Below are positions 15,694 through 24,009 of a DNA stretch of 64,000 nt, piece after piece. The stretch is from Chloroflexota bacterium. GTDB lineage: Bacteria > Chloroflexota > Anaerolineae > Promineifilales > Promineifilaceae. Below the pieces are notes generated by a model that was not told where the DNA came from, did no database searches, and saw only the letters and a program-made list of their open reading frames with translations. Every line of letters begins with the position of its first letter. Within the stretch, counting starts at the first letter, position 1. The position numbers and the translations under genes are program-made. The stretch is from positions 1 to 64,000 of the forward strand of contig JACTMP010000081.1 of the NCBI GenBank assembly GCA_014584575.1. Direction: 5' to 3'.

Positions 15694-16491
15694 TTATTCG
15701 GACGACGACTCGTAGTATAGGCGCACCAATTTATCGAGGACGTAGATGGCTTGCGACGGCCGTACCCGTTCTTCCGCCATTCCCATTTTGCTCAACGTGC
15801 GTTTGAGAATCTGGTTAGCCAGGGTAGTGGGGTCGCCAATACTTTTCTGACGCTCCAGAAATTCCATAATCAGTTGCACATCTTCACTACTCAGCCGGTC
15901 TACGGGCCATTGTTCGGCCAGGCTTTCCACTTCACCAGAGGCGCGCAGCGACGGCCGTGATTGCACCATCCGGCTGCTTTTGTCCAGCGCCGCCAGTGTA
16001 ACCTCCACCTGCTCCCGCACCACCAGTGTACCCGCCGCCAGGTCGCCCAACCGCCGTGCCTGCCCATCTGCAAACATGGTGATGACGCCCAGGCCATAGG
16101 CAAACGGCAAAAAATCCACCAGCCGCACCAGATTGCGAATGATGGATTCGCTGAGGGTAATCGGCGTGCCGTCGCGCCGGATGACGCGCAGTTTCACGGC
16201 CCGTTTGCCGGGGCTGCTGCCATTCCAGCGCATCTCAAACAAAGTGTAATACCCACCCAGAATGGCAAACGCCAGCAAGAGATAGATGGCGAGAAAAACA
16301 TTTCCGATCTCTTCGGAAAGAATTCTGAATAAAAGTTGCATTCCAAACAAAGCCACCAATTCCAGGATGATGATGAGCAGTGAATCAATCAACGCCGCCA
16401 TAAAACGGGAGCCGATACCCACCACCTCGTAGCCAAACATCACGTTTTCCGGTGTATCAATGTGGAGAAATTCGTCAGGTAAACTACTCAT
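15694..16491 (-). CDS. RDD family membrane protein
   Basis: A 265-residue protein starting MSSLPDEFLHIDTPENV. The RDD signature is present: an Arg near the first helix (GSRFMAALIDSLL), Asp in the same helix, and the later GKRAVKLRVIRRDG and RRLGDLAAGTLVV segments. There are about three to four helices in the first 150 residues and a soluble C-terminal tail of about 100 residues. RDD proteins have been linked to transport or envelope stress, but the role is usually unknown. The frame is open upstream to 16551 through a repeat; I choose the ATG at 16491. It is divergent from the SpoIIM-like gene, its usual companion. Confidence 0.85.
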   Translation of the reverse strand: MSSLPDEFLHIDTPENVMFGYEVVGIGSRFMAALIDSLLIIILELVALFGMQLLFRILSEEIGNVFLAIYLLLAFAILGGYYTLFEMRWNGSSPGKRAVKLRVIRRDGTPITLSESIIRNLVRLVDFLPFAYGLGVITMFADGQARRLGDLAAGTLVVREQVEVTLAALDKSSRMVQSRPSLRASGEVESLAEQWPVDRLSSEDVQLIMEFLERQKSIGDPTTLANQILKRTLSKMGMAEERVRPSQAIYVLDKLVRLYYESSSE

Positions 16492-16505
16492 GCGGCAATT
16501 GTACA

Positions 16506-16575
16506 ACCTATCGTTGTCGGTTGCAGGTTGTAAGTTGCAGGTTGCGAGCAATCACCTGCCATCTGCAACCTGTGT
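16506..16575. repeat. GTTGCAG heptad repeat with inverted half
   Basis: GTTGCAG, GTTGTAA, GTTGCAG, GTTGCGA on the left are answered by CACCTGCCATCTGCAACCTG on the right, between the divergent RDD and SpoIIM-like genes. Period seven, like the other repeats, but with a different unit. Confidence 0.75.
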
Positions 16576-16586
16576 ATAATTGCCCC

Positions 16587-17555
16587 ATGAATGCCGAACA
16601 ATTCTACCAATCCCGCCGCGCCGATTGGCAGCGGTTGTCCAGCTTGCTCGACCGCAGCCAGGCCAATATCGGCCAGTTGTCCCCGGACGAAGTAAAACAG
16701 ATGGGGCAATTGTACCGGGCGGTAACGTCTGATCTGGCGCTGGCGCAGCGGGAATTCCCGCGCCATCAGGTGACAACATATTTGAATCAATTGGTGGCGC
16801 GGGGCCATGCCATCATTTACCGCAGTGAACCGCTGGCGCTGCACAAAATCACCCGCTTTGTGCGGGTGACGTTCCCACGCATGTTCCGGGAGACATGGCC
16901 GTTTCAACTCACGGCCGTCCTCCTCTTGCTCGTCCCCGCTTTACTGGCCGGGCTGTGGTTGAACTGGCGTGTGGAGTCGGCAAACTGGCTGCTGCCAACG
17001 GCCGTGCAAGCCCTCATTCCCATGATTGAAGAGCAAGAGTTGTGGGTGGATATTCCGGTGGGCGAACGGCCGTATACCTCTACCTTCATTATGACCAACA
17101 ACATCCGCGTCGCCGTGCTCGCTTTTGCCGGGGGGCTGACGGCCGGGCTGCTCACCATTTACGTGCTGCTGTTTAACGGGCTGCTGCTGGGGGCCATCAC
17201 CGGCGTCACCGCTCATTACGACGTGGGTTTTGAACTGTGGACCTTTGTCATCGGGCATGGCGTCATTGAACTGACCACCATCTACATCGCCGGGGCTTCC
17301 GGGCTGATGATGGGTTGGGCCATCATGCACCCCGGCCTGCACCGCCGCCGCGACGCCCTGACCCAGGCCGCCCGCCGCGCCGTCGTCCTGATTGGCGGCT
17401 GCATTCCCTTGCTGGTCATCGCCGGGATCATCGAGGGGTTCATCTCCCCCAACGAAAACATCCCCGTTGCCGTCAAGTGGGCGGTAGGCATTGGCACGGG
17501 CATTGTGTTGTATGCTTATCTGCTGCTGGCGGGTCGTAATGAGCCTGGCGAATAA
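16587..17555 (+). CDS. Stage II sporulation protein M (SpoIIM/DUF95) family membrane protein
   Basis: A 322-residue protein with a soluble N-terminal part of about 105 residues and about five hydrophobic helices. The motif AGGLTAGLLTIYVLLFNG and the later GHGVIELTTIYIAGASG (with the family's HGxxE) define the SpoIIM/DUF95 family. In non-sporulating bacteria such proteins sit with RDD, MoxR and DUF58 genes, as here; a membrane-remodelling role is inferred only. The ATG at 16587 follows a TATAAT-like stretch; the frame upstream to 16452 runs through the repeat and is rejected. The last residues (PGE) and the stop codon are supplied by structured repeat copy C. Confidence 0.88.
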   Translation: MNAEQFYQSRRADWQRLSSLLDRSQANIGQLSPDEVKQMGQLYRAVTSDLALAQREFPRHQVTTYLNQLVARGHAIIYRSEPLALHKITRFVRVTFPRMFRETWPFQLTAVLLLLVPALLAGLWLNWRVESANWLLPTAVQALIPMIEEQELWVDIPVGERPYTSTFIMTNNIRVAVLAFAGGLTAGLLTIYVLLFNGLLLGAITGVTAHYDVGFELWTFVIGHGVIELTTIYIAGASGLMMGWAIMHPGLHRRRDALTQAARRAVVLIGGCIPLLVIAGIIEGFISPNENIPVAVKWAVGIGTGIVLYAYLLLAGRNEPGE

Positions 17556-17650
17556 ATTCGCGGCTGCACAAAGCAAAGACCGCCTTCGCGGTCTGGCAAC
17601 AGTCGGCGCAGGCCGACTTTGCTTTCTGTAGCCGCGGTTTCAACCGCCGG
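17544..17650. repeat. Structured palindromic element, copy C, overlapping a stop codon
   Basis: Same fold as copies A and B: GCGAATAAATTCGC, then AGCAAAG...CTTTGCT enclosing AGACCGC-CTTC-GCGGTCT and AGTCGGC-GCAG-GCCGACT. The outer stem has A-T where copies A and B have G-C, a compensatory change. The 3' end (TGTAGCCGCGGTTTCAACC...) is an inverted variant of the 5' end. Positions 17553-17555 form the stop codon of the SpoIIM-like gene. Confidence 0.93.
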
Positions 17651-17673
17651 GATTATTAAAATGGTCATGCACC

Positions 17674-18597
17674 TTGTTTAAGAATTCCCCCCACGTGCGG
17701 GCGGCGCTGCAAGCGCTGTTTGTCACCTTTCTCTGGTCAACGTCCTGGGTGCTGATCAAGTTTGGGCTGGAAGAGATTCCGCCGCTGACCTTTGCCGGGC
17801 TGCGCTATATGCTGGCTTTCCTGGTACTGCTGCCATTTTTGTGGCGGCAGCCGGTGGGGCCGGTGGAGGGACAACGGCCGTCCCCTCTCCCCCCAGCCCT
17901 CACCACCCTCACCAAAACGGATTGGCTGCGCCTGATCTTGTTGGGCGTCGTCTTTTACGCCATCACCCAGGGAGCGCAGTTTGTGGCCCTGGATTACGCT
18001 CCGGCGGTAAGCGTGACCTTGATCTGGAGCTTCACGGCCGTTGCCGTGGCCGTCCTCGGTATTGTCACCTTAGGCGAACGGCCGAATGGGGCGCAGTGGG
18101 CGGGTATGCTGCTGGCGCTGGCCGGGGCGGTGCTTTATTTTTACCCCTTTGGCCTGGCCGAAGCGCAGTTCATCGGCCTGTTGGCCGCGCTGGTGGGCAT
18201 GTTGTCCAATTCGGTAGCGGCAGTGTTGGGGCGGCATGTGAACCGGGGCGGGGCGTTACGGCCGTTAACCGTCACCGTCATCAGCATGGGCGTGGGGGCG
18301 CTGATTTTGCTGGCGGCGGGTTTTGCCAGTCACGGCATCCCGGTGCTGCGGTGGCAAAGCTGGGCCATCATCATCTGGCTGGCGGTGGTGAACACGGCCG
18401 TGGCCTTCACCCTGTGGAACCACACCCTGCGCACCCTTTCGGCGATGGAATCCACCGTCATCAACAACACCATGACGGTGCAGATTGCGCTGTTGGCGGT
18501 GCTATTTTTGGGGGAGACGCTGGACGGCCGTGAACTGTTGGGGCTGACGGCCGTCGTCGCCGGCACCTTAATCGTGCAGGTGCGGCGCAATAAATAG
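17674..18597 (+). CDS. EamA/DMT family transporter
   Basis: A protein of about 307 residues with ten predicted helices in two repeated halves, the layout of drug/metabolite transporters. The first helix FVTFLWSTSWVLIKFGLEE and the motif PLTFAGLRYMLAFLVLLP (core FAGLRYMLAF) are typical, as is the second-half ending ESTVINNTMTVQIALLAVLFLGE (core FLGE near residue 285). The substrate cannot be told. The start is uncertain: a TTG at 17674 or a GTG at 17695, neither with a strong Shine-Dalgarno, and the region just before is repeat copy C. Confidence 0.87.
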   Translation: MFKNSPHVRAALQALFVTFLWSTSWVLIKFGLEEIPPLTFAGLRYMLAFLVLLPFLWRQPVGPVEGQRPSPLPPALTTLTKTDWLRLILLGVVFYAITQGAQFVALDYAPAVSVTLIWSFTAVAVAVLGIVTLGERPNGAQWAGMLLALAGAVLYFYPFGLAEAQFIGLLAALVGMLSNSVAAVLGRHVNRGGALRPLTVTVISMGVGALILLAAGFASHGIPVLRWQSWAIIIWLAVVNTAVAFTLWNHTLRTLSAMESTVINNTMTVQIALLAVLFLGETLDGRELLGLTAVVAGTLIVQVRRNK

Positions 18598-18601
18598 GTA
18601 G

Positions 18602-18635
18602 AGACCTGACAGGTTTTTTGAAACCTGTCAGGTCT
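18602..18635. terminator. 15-bp hairpin between convergent genes (AGACCTGACAGGTTT family)
   Basis: AGACCTGACAGGTTT (18602-18616) pairs perfectly with 18621-18635 around TTTG. It starts five bases after the EamA stop and ends eight bases before the DUF58 stop, which suits a bidirectional terminator. Half copies of the same word occur near 41580 and 52301. Confidence 0.8.
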
Positions 18636-18642
18636 GATCTAC

Positions 18643-19956
18643 CTACAGCATTGTTTTGGCTTTGAGTTCCAGATAGCGGTTGATGACGGCGATGGAAAGC
18701 TGGTTGGCGGGCACATCCAGCGTCAACACGCCGCGATGGCGCAAGGTGTCCAACGCCACTTTGCGTTCGTCCAGCAGTTGGGCGGCGGCGGCGCGTTGGT
18801 AGACGGTTTGGGAGTCAAACGGCCGTTGCCGGGCCGCCTGCACCACATCCGGGTCACTAATCGTCACCACCAGCGGCAGGCTGCGCCGCGCCAGCACCGA
18901 CACATGGGAGACGAGCGCGTCCATGCTCACCCCGCCGCTCAAATCGGTGAAGATGACAATCAGCGAACGCTTGCGTTGTTTGGTTGCCAGGTAGCTGAGG
19001 GCACGGCCGTAATCCGGCTCCACCGGCTCTGCTTCCACGGCGTAGAGCAGTTCCAACATGCGGTAAAACTGGCCGCGCCCCTGCCGGGGGGTCAGGTAAT
19101 GGCGCACATCCTGGGCAAAACTCATCATGCCCACTTTGTCCCCCTTGCCGCTGGCAACGTAACCGAGCAGCAAGACGGCGTTGATGACGTAATCCAGCTT
19201 GGCCATGTGGGCCACGGGGCTTTGCATCAGACGGCCCACATCCAACAGGGCGATGACGTTTTGGCTGCGTTCGGTCTGGTATTCGACGGTGACGGGGCGG
19301 TGGCGGCGGGCGGTGGCTTTCCAATCAATACGACGGTATTCATCGTCGGGCAGATATTCGCGCAGGCGTTCAAATTCGGTGCCTTCGCCGAACTGGCGGG
19401 TGCTGCGCAGGCCGAGTTCTTGCAGCCGGTTGCGCCGCAGCAGCAGGTCATAGCGGCGCACGTCGAGCAGGTTGGGGTAGACCTTGACGGCTTCGTCCAG
19501 GTCGGCGCGGCCCTGGCGCATGACGAGGCCCAGCGGGCCGGGCCAGCGCAGGTTCAGCTTGCCAAAGGTGTAATCGCCGCGCCGCAGGGGATGGACATGG
19601 TAGGTGGTTTGCCATTGCTGACGGGAGGGGACACGGCCGTAGACCACCCGCACATCCACGCCAAATTCATCCGGCGGCTCATCCCGTGCAGCAATGTCCA
19701 CCGGGCGCGGGCTGCGGTTGCGCACCGTCAGCGTGATGGGGTTCTCTGCGCCCAGGCTCAGTTTGTCATCATGGTCGCGGCGCAGTTCAAAACGGTGTGT
19801 GAGCGGCTGCGCCAGCCGCCAATCCAGCGCCAGCAGCAGCAGCAGCAGGACGATGTAGGCCAGCCCGACCCATTGCAGCAGCGGCGCCCACGTTCCCGCC
19901 GCGATGATGGGCGCAGCCAGGAGAAGCATGAGGAGGCCACGATTGGTGATGTGCAT
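18643..19956 (-). CDS. DUF58 domain protein (MoxR-associated)
   Basis: A 437-residue protein beginning MHITNRGLL with two hydrophobic helices (about residues 5-50) and a long soluble part. The DUF58 motif YLPDDEYRRIDWKATARRH is present at about residues 200-220, followed by a von Willebrand A-like fold in which the metal site is degenerate (LLDVGRLMQSP). DUF58 proteins partner MoxR AAA+ ATPases, which here are encoded directly upstream. The frame is open 12 codons further upstream through the inverted repeat at 19971; the ATG at 19956 is preferred. A 415-codon frame on the other strand is a shadow. Confidence 0.9.
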   Translation of the reverse strand: MHITNRGLLMLLLAAPIIAAGTWAPLLQWVGLAYIVLLLLLLALDWRLAQPLTHRFELRRDHDDKLSLGAENPITLTVRNRSPRPVDIAARDEPPDEFGVDVRVVYGRVPSRQQWQTTYHVHPLRRGDYTFGKLNLRWPGPLGLVMRQGRADLDEAVKVYPNLLDVRRYDLLLRRNRLQELGLRSTRQFGEGTEFERLREYLPDDEYRRIDWKATARRHRPVTVEYQTERSQNVIALLDVGRLMQSPVAHMAKLDYVINAVLLLGYVASGKGDKVGMMSFAQDVRHYLTPRQGRGQFYRMLELLYAVEAEPVEPDYGRALSYLATKQRKRSLIVIFTDLSGGVSMDALVSHVSVLARRSLPLVVTISDPDVVQAARQRPFDSQTVYQRAAAAQLLDERKVALDTLRHRGVLTLDVPANQLSIAVINRYLELKAKTML

Positions 19957-19970
19957 AGTGGTAATGCTGT

Positions 19971-20014
19971 GGCCGGTCTCTGACCGCGCCACCCGGCTCG
20001 GTCAGAGACCGGCC
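19971..20014. repeat. 16-bp perfect inverted repeat between moxR-like and DUF58 genes
   Basis: GGCCGGTCTCTGACCG (19971-19986) is exactly inverted at 19999-20014 around a 12-base loop. In the mRNA it would form a stable hairpin between the two genes and could tune the ratio of their products. Confidence 0.85.
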
Positions 20015-20026
20015 AGAGCCAGGGGC

Positions 20027-20983
20027 CTACCGCGGCACCTCCACCTGCCTTAACAGGCGGCGCACGACGGCGTCGGGATTTAGCCCTTCGATTTCCGCTT
20101 CCGGTTTGAGCAGGATGCGGTGGCGGTAGACGGGGATGGTGACGTATTTCACATCATCGGGGGTGACGTAATCGCGCCCTTGTAGGGCGGCGTAGGTCTT
20201 GGCGGCCAGCAGTACGTGGGTGGCGGCGCGGGTGCTGGCCCCCAACGTCAGGTCGGGCGACTGGCGGGAGGCGGCGGCGACCTGGGCGATGTAGGCCAGG
20301 ATGCCCTCTTCCACCACCACCTGGTTAATGGCCTGGCGGGCGGTGACAATATCGGCGGCAGGCAGGGTCACTTGCAACCCGGCGGCGGCCAGGTCGTGGG
20401 CGTCAAAGCCGTGATGATAGCGGCGCAGCACTTCAATGTCGTTGTCCAGCGTGCCGTAGGGGGTGAGGATTTTGAAGAGGAAGCGGTCTAGCTGCGCTTC
20501 GGGCAGGGGGTAGGTGCCTTCGTATTCGATGGGGTTTTGGGTGGCGATGACCATGAAGGGGGGCGGCAGCAGGTGGCGTTCGCCTTCCAGGTTGATTTGC
20601 CGCTCTTCCATGGCTTCCAGCAAGGCGGATTGGGTTTTGGCGGGGGCACGGTTGATTTCGTCGGCGAGCAGGATTTGGGTGAAGATGGGGCCTTTTTTAA
20701 GGAAGAATTGGCCGCTGGTGATGTCGAAGACGCTGGTGCCCAGGATGTCTGAGGGCATGAGGTCGGGGGTAAATTGGATGCGGGTGAATTGGGCCTGCAC
20801 CAGATGGGCCAGCGTTTTGGCCATGAGCGTTTTGGCCGTGCCGGGGACGCCTTCCAGCAGGACGTGGCCGCCGGTGAGCAGGGCAATGGTGAGCAGTTCG
20901 AAGGGTTCTTCCAGGCCAACCAGGACTTTGTCCGCTTCCTGGCGCAATCTTTGGGCGATGGGTTGGAGGGCTGTTGGGTTCAT
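20027..20983 (-). CDS. MoxR-type AAA+ ATPase
   Basis: A 318-residue AAA+ ATPase of the MoxR group. Walker A GVPGTAKT, the sensor-type loop [11 protein letters not shown], Walker [24 protein letters not shown] (core [10 protein letters not shown]) and sensor [22 protein letters not shown] (core [12 protein letters not shown]) are all intact. MoxR proteins act as chaperones that help assemble or activate metalloproteins and membrane complexes, usually with DUF58 or VWA partners. I start at the ATG at 20983 ([11 protein letters not shown]); the longer frame runs through repeats. It forms an operon-like pair with the DUF58 gene, separated by a 16-bp inverted repeat. Confidence 0.94.
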   Translation of the reverse strand: MNPTALQPIAQRLRQEADKVLVGLEEPFELLTIALLTGGHVLLEGVPGTAKTLMAKTLAHLVQAQFTRIQFTPDLMPSDILGTSVFDITSGQFFLKKGPIFTQILLADEINRAPAKTQSALLEAMEERQINLEGERHLLPPPFMVIATQNPIEYEGTYPLPEAQLDRFLFKILTPYGTLDNDIEVLRRYHHGFDAHDLAAAGLQVTLPAADIVTARQAINQVVVEEGILAYIAQVAAASRQSPDLTLGASTRAATHVLLAAKTYAALQGRDYVTPDDVKYVTIPVYRHRILLKPEAEIEGLNPDAVVRRLLRQVEVPR

Positions 20984-21027
20984 ATGCGGGGGAGTATAGC
21001 TGAGGGGGAGAGGGGAGCAAGTGGAAA

Positions 21028-21117
21028 AGGTAATCGGTGAACGGTAATCGGTCATGGGTGAACGGTTTACCGATTACCGGTTACGGGTCACGCATCACGC
21101 ATCACACATCACGGATT
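21028..21117. repeat. Heptad repeats of GGTAATC and CATCACG types
   Basis: Units such as GGTAATC, GGTGAAC and CATCACG, CATCACA, CATCACG follow each other between the divergent moxR-like and LuxR-DUF805 genes, with a central inverted part around CGGTTTACCGATTACCG. Confidence 0.75.
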
Positions 21118-21166
21118 GCGGTAGAATACGGGAAACAACTCACCCTGGTAGATAAGGAACAGCACC

Positions 21167-21856
21167 ATGACACAATTGGACAACCTGAGCGGCCGTGAAC
21201 GGGAGGTAGTTAACCTCCTGCTGGAAGGGAAAAGTAACAAACAAATGGCGGCGGCCCTGCATATTTCGGAGCGCACCGTTGAATTTCACCTGAAGAACGT
21301 TTACGACAAGTTTGAAGTAGGTTCCCGCGTGGAACTGGTGCTAAAACTGGGGAATTCCACAGTTGTGGGCAACGGGGAAATGGCTAAAAATGAAGACGGA
21401 CCCGCTTCACAAAACTGGGTTACATCATTTCGAGAAGCCGTCTCATTATTCGGCAAGGAGTTAAACACAAAAATGACAGACACGTTCAAATCCGATGTCC
21501 ACGACGAAGACAGCGGCCTGGAAGGCGACAGCATGACGTTCTTTCAGGCAATACGCACCTGCCTCATTAAATCTGGCACGTTTCACGGCCGTGCTTCCCG
21601 CGCCGAGTTCTGGTGGTTCACCCTGTTCCTCCTGCTGCTCGTCTCCGCGTTCAGCTATTTGAGTGAGGCGCTGGGCGGGGCGGTGCTGATTGTGCTGCTG
21701 CTGCCCTGGCTGGCGGCGGGCACACGCCGCCTAAACGATGCCGGCTACAGCGGTTGGTGGCAGTTGTTCCTGCTGGTTCCGGTGGGGGGCATCGTGATCG
21801 TGGGGAGTTTGTGGGCCATGCCATCCAACGAAAAGTCACCCGACGATATTCTCTAA
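21167..21856 (+). CDS. LuxR-type HTH fused to DUF805 membrane domain
   Basis: A 229-residue protein with an N-terminal GerE/LuxR DNA-binding domain (about residues 3-62: LSGREREVVNLLLEGKSNKQ, ALHISERTVEFHLKNVYDKF), a linker rich in charged and polar residues, and a C-terminal DUF805 domain (about 118-220) with the family's RASRAEFWWF, GTRRLNDAGYSGWW and three helices. The combination suggests a membrane-tethered transcription factor. AAGGAA lies before the ATG. The HTH lies at the start, unlike in most LuxR response regulators. It converges on the DUF4350 gene with a hairpin between. Confidence 0.9.
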   Translation: MTQLDNLSGREREVVNLLLEGKSNKQMAAALHISERTVEFHLKNVYDKFEVGSRVELVLKLGNSTVVGNGEMAKNEDGPASQNWVTSFREAVSLFGKELNTKMTDTFKSDVHDEDSGLEGDSMTFFQAIRTCLIKSGTFHGRASRAEFWWFTLFLLLLVSAFSYLSEALGGAVLIVLLLPWLAAGTRRLNDAGYSGWWQLFLLVPVGGIVIVGSLWAMPSNEKSPDDIL

Positions 21857-21868
21857 AAAGTATAGCCA

Positions 21869-21901
21869 AACCTCCCGGAGCTTCTAAAGCTCCGGGAGGT
21901 T
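21869..21901. terminator. 15-bp hairpin whose loop is a stop codon
   Basis: AACCTCCCGGAGCTT (21869-21883) pairs exactly with 21887-21901. The three-base loop CTA is the TAG stop codon of the minus-strand DUF4350 gene. It lies between convergent genes and may terminate both. Confidence 0.85.
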
Positions 21902-23041
21902 AAAGCTGGCCGCCGCGGCCGCCGCCTGCACCATCTCATGCTCGCTGCGGGCGGTTTGCAGTTGGTGCAGCAAGGTGAGCAGTTCTTGGGGGTCAACGGC
22001 CGTGTCCAATTCCACCAACCGGGCCACAAACTCCGCATCCGGCAGCGTGGGATTCAGCCGGTAGCGGAAACCCAATTCCCGCTTGAGGCGCAAATGATAA
22101 TCTTGCAGCACGGCCGTGCGGTGCCCGGCGCGGCGGCTGAGATTGGCAATGCCGGAAATGTATTCCAGCGGGGCACGGCGCGTCAGCGTTTGCGGCATGG
22201 GCAGCGGGCGGCCAAAGATGCGCCCTTGCAGCAGCAAACCCACAAACAACACCAGCGCCACATAGAGCAGCGCCCGCCCGCCCGGTGTGCGCTGCAACCA
22301 GTTACCGGCCGTCACCGCCGCCGTTGCCCCCCGCACGCCATGATGCCATTCATCAAAAAAGATAACGTGAGGATCGCCGGCTGCGTTCAGCAGCGCCAAC
22401 ACCCAGGCGGCGTTGGCCGGCTCTTGCAAGCCCACGTTGCTAAACGGGGTCGGGTTGGCGCTGAGCAGGATACGGCCGTCGCCCTGCGGCCAGGAAACAA
22501 CAACGGGACGGCCGTCTGCGGTGGCAAAATGGGTGACCACATCATCCCGGCCCGATTGCAAGGTGTAGATGGTGGTCAGGGCGGCGTCGGCGGGCAGCGC
22601 CGGGTCGGTCAGCAGCGGCGTCTGCAAAACAACCGGCGTGGCCTCGTCGCCGCTGTAGCTGAGGCGAAAACCAAAATGGTCGAACGCCTGATTAGTGAAA
22701 AAGTCATCACCTGTCAGGATGAGTGTGCCCCCCTGCTCCACCCACCCTTCAATGACGCGCCATTCTGGGGGGGTGACGGCCGTTTGTGGGGCCAGCATCA
22801 ACAGCACATCATAGTCAGAAGCGATGGCAAAATTGTCCTGCGTGGGGTTGCGCGTTTCAAAACCCATGCGCTCCAGATAGAGCCACAGCGCCCGCGCCCC
22901 ATTCGGCTGGCTGGAAAAGCTGGCTAATGGCGGCGCTTGCTGCGCGGCCAATGTTTCTTGCAAGATAGCCAGAGCGGTCACGGCCGTGAACAACACAATC
23001 AACAGCAGCGCCAGCCAGGAATCACGGGAGAGGCGTCTCAT
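21884..23041 (-). CDS. DUF4350 membrane-anchored protein
   Basis: A 385-residue protein with a helix at residues 9-30, a long extracellular part containing the DUF4350 pattern (NGARALWLYLERMGFET, then WVEQGGTLILTGDD) and a second helix at about 270-287 (ALLYVALVLFVGLLLQG). The family is related to GATase-like folds, often in MoxR/DUF58/DUF4129 loci. The start codon overlaps the stop of the DUF4129 gene by four bases, indicating translational coupling. The last residues are encoded within a terminator-like hairpin. Confidence 0.86.
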   Translation of the reverse strand: MRRLSRDSWLALLLIVLFTAVTALAILQETLAAQQAPPLASFSSQPNGARALWLYLERMGFETRNPTQDNFAIASDYDVLLMLAPQTAVTPPEWRVIEGWVEQGGTLILTGDDFFTNQAFDHFGFRLSYSGDEATPVVLQTPLLTDPALPADAALTTIYTLQSGRDDVVTHFATADGRPVVVSWPQGDGRILLSANPTPFSNVGLQEPANAAWVLALLNAAGDPHVIFFDEWHHGVRGATAAVTAGNWLQRTPGGRALLYVALVLFVGLLLQGRIFGRPLPMPQTLTRRAPLEYISGIANLSRRAGHRTAVLQDYHLRLKRELGFRYRLNPTLPDAEFVARLVELDTAVDPQELLTLLHQLQTARSEHEMVQAAAAAASFNLPEL

Positions 23042-24003
23042 TCGTCCACTCCCTTCTGCTGTTTCAAACTATCAACCTGCCGCGCATAGACCTCGTAACT
23101 CTCTTTGCTGATGGGTTGGAAGCCGTACCAGACGCGGTCAAACACATCAATCACCTGGCGCAGCACGGCCGCCAGACGCGGCTGGTGGGCGAGGGTGCGC
23201 AGATATTCGCGGTTGGTCAGCGAGCGATCATACCGCAGCAGCCCCCGTTCTTCCAGCAGCAGCAGGGAGGAGAGGTAGAGGTAGCGCACGGCCGTGCGGT
23301 AATCGCCGCCTGTGGAGAGTTCTTCGGCCCGTTTCAGCGCCAGGTCGGCCGTCAACAACTCCCCGTGCAACCCATCCTCATCCAACTGCGAACTGGCGCT
23401 AAAGTCGGCAATCAGCCCGCGCAGGGCGTAGTAGATGACAAACGCCAGCGCCACCGCGCCAAACACATTGAGGAAGGTGGGCAGCACCCCACCCAGGCCG
23501 GTTGCTTCCAGAAAACGGGCCAGCAGTTCTTGAAGCTGGCGATTAAAGTCACGCCACATGCGCTGCAAAACGTTTTCCGCCTCTGGCGCATAGTTGAATT
23601 CGTCACGAGAGAGGATGGCGGTTAACACGGCCGTGTCATATGGCACGCCCGGTTCCGGCCAGGCGGCCTGTTCGTCCAGCAACACATCGAGCAGTTGGAG
23701 AATCCGCGCCGGGTCTGGCTCGGCGACGGTCAATTCGTGGATGAGGAGGGTGGATTGGATGGGTTGGGTACGGCCGTTGGGCAGGGTAACGGCCGTGATC
23801 TGCTCCAATTCGGCCGCCGCCCCGGTCAATATCTGGCGGTCAATCTGCTCACCATCGGCCAGATCCCCCACCAGCGCCCGCAAATCGGCCAACCGCTGCC
23901 AGTAATCGGCCACGGGAATCGGCCCGCCCTGGGCATGAAGAGAGATCGGCCAGGCAAGGCAAACCACACTCCAGCCCAATAAAAACCACCATCTCTTTAG
24001 CAT
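23038..24003 (-). CDS. DUF4129 domain protein
   Basis: A 321-residue exported protein: signal peptide ending LHAQGG at about residue 26, an extracellular segment, one helix at about 178-195 (TFLNVFGAVALAFVIYYAL) and a C-terminal cytoplasmic DUF4129 domain (about 235-310) with ALKRAEELSTGGDYRTAVRYLYLS, shortened here to its core GDYRTAVRYLYLS, and the NREYLRTL motif. DUF4129 is usually linked to transglutaminase and MoxR/DUF58 genes. Upstream of, and overlapping, the DUF4350 gene. Confidence 0.87.
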   Translation of the reverse strand: MLKRWWFLLGWSVVCLAWPISLHAQGGPIPVADYWQRLADLRALVGDLADGEQIDRQILTGAAAELEQITAVTLPNGRTQPIQSTLLIHELTVAEPDPARILQLLDVLLDEQAAWPEPGVPYDTAVLTAILSRDEFNYAPEAENVLQRMWRDFNRQLQELLARFLEATGLGGVLPTFLNVFGAVALAFVIYYALRGLIADFSASSQLDEDGLHGELLTADLALKRAEELSTGGDYRTAVRYLYLSSLLLLEERGLLRYDRSLTNREYLRTLAHQPRLAAVLRQVIDVFDRVWYGFQPISKESYEVYARQVDSLKQQKGVDE

Positions 24004-24009
24004 ACACGC

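Noticed and set aside
18736-19983. 415-codon open frame on the plus strand opposite DUF58
   Set aside because: The DUF58 motifs are clear on the minus strand; the plus-strand product is low-complexity and shadows it.
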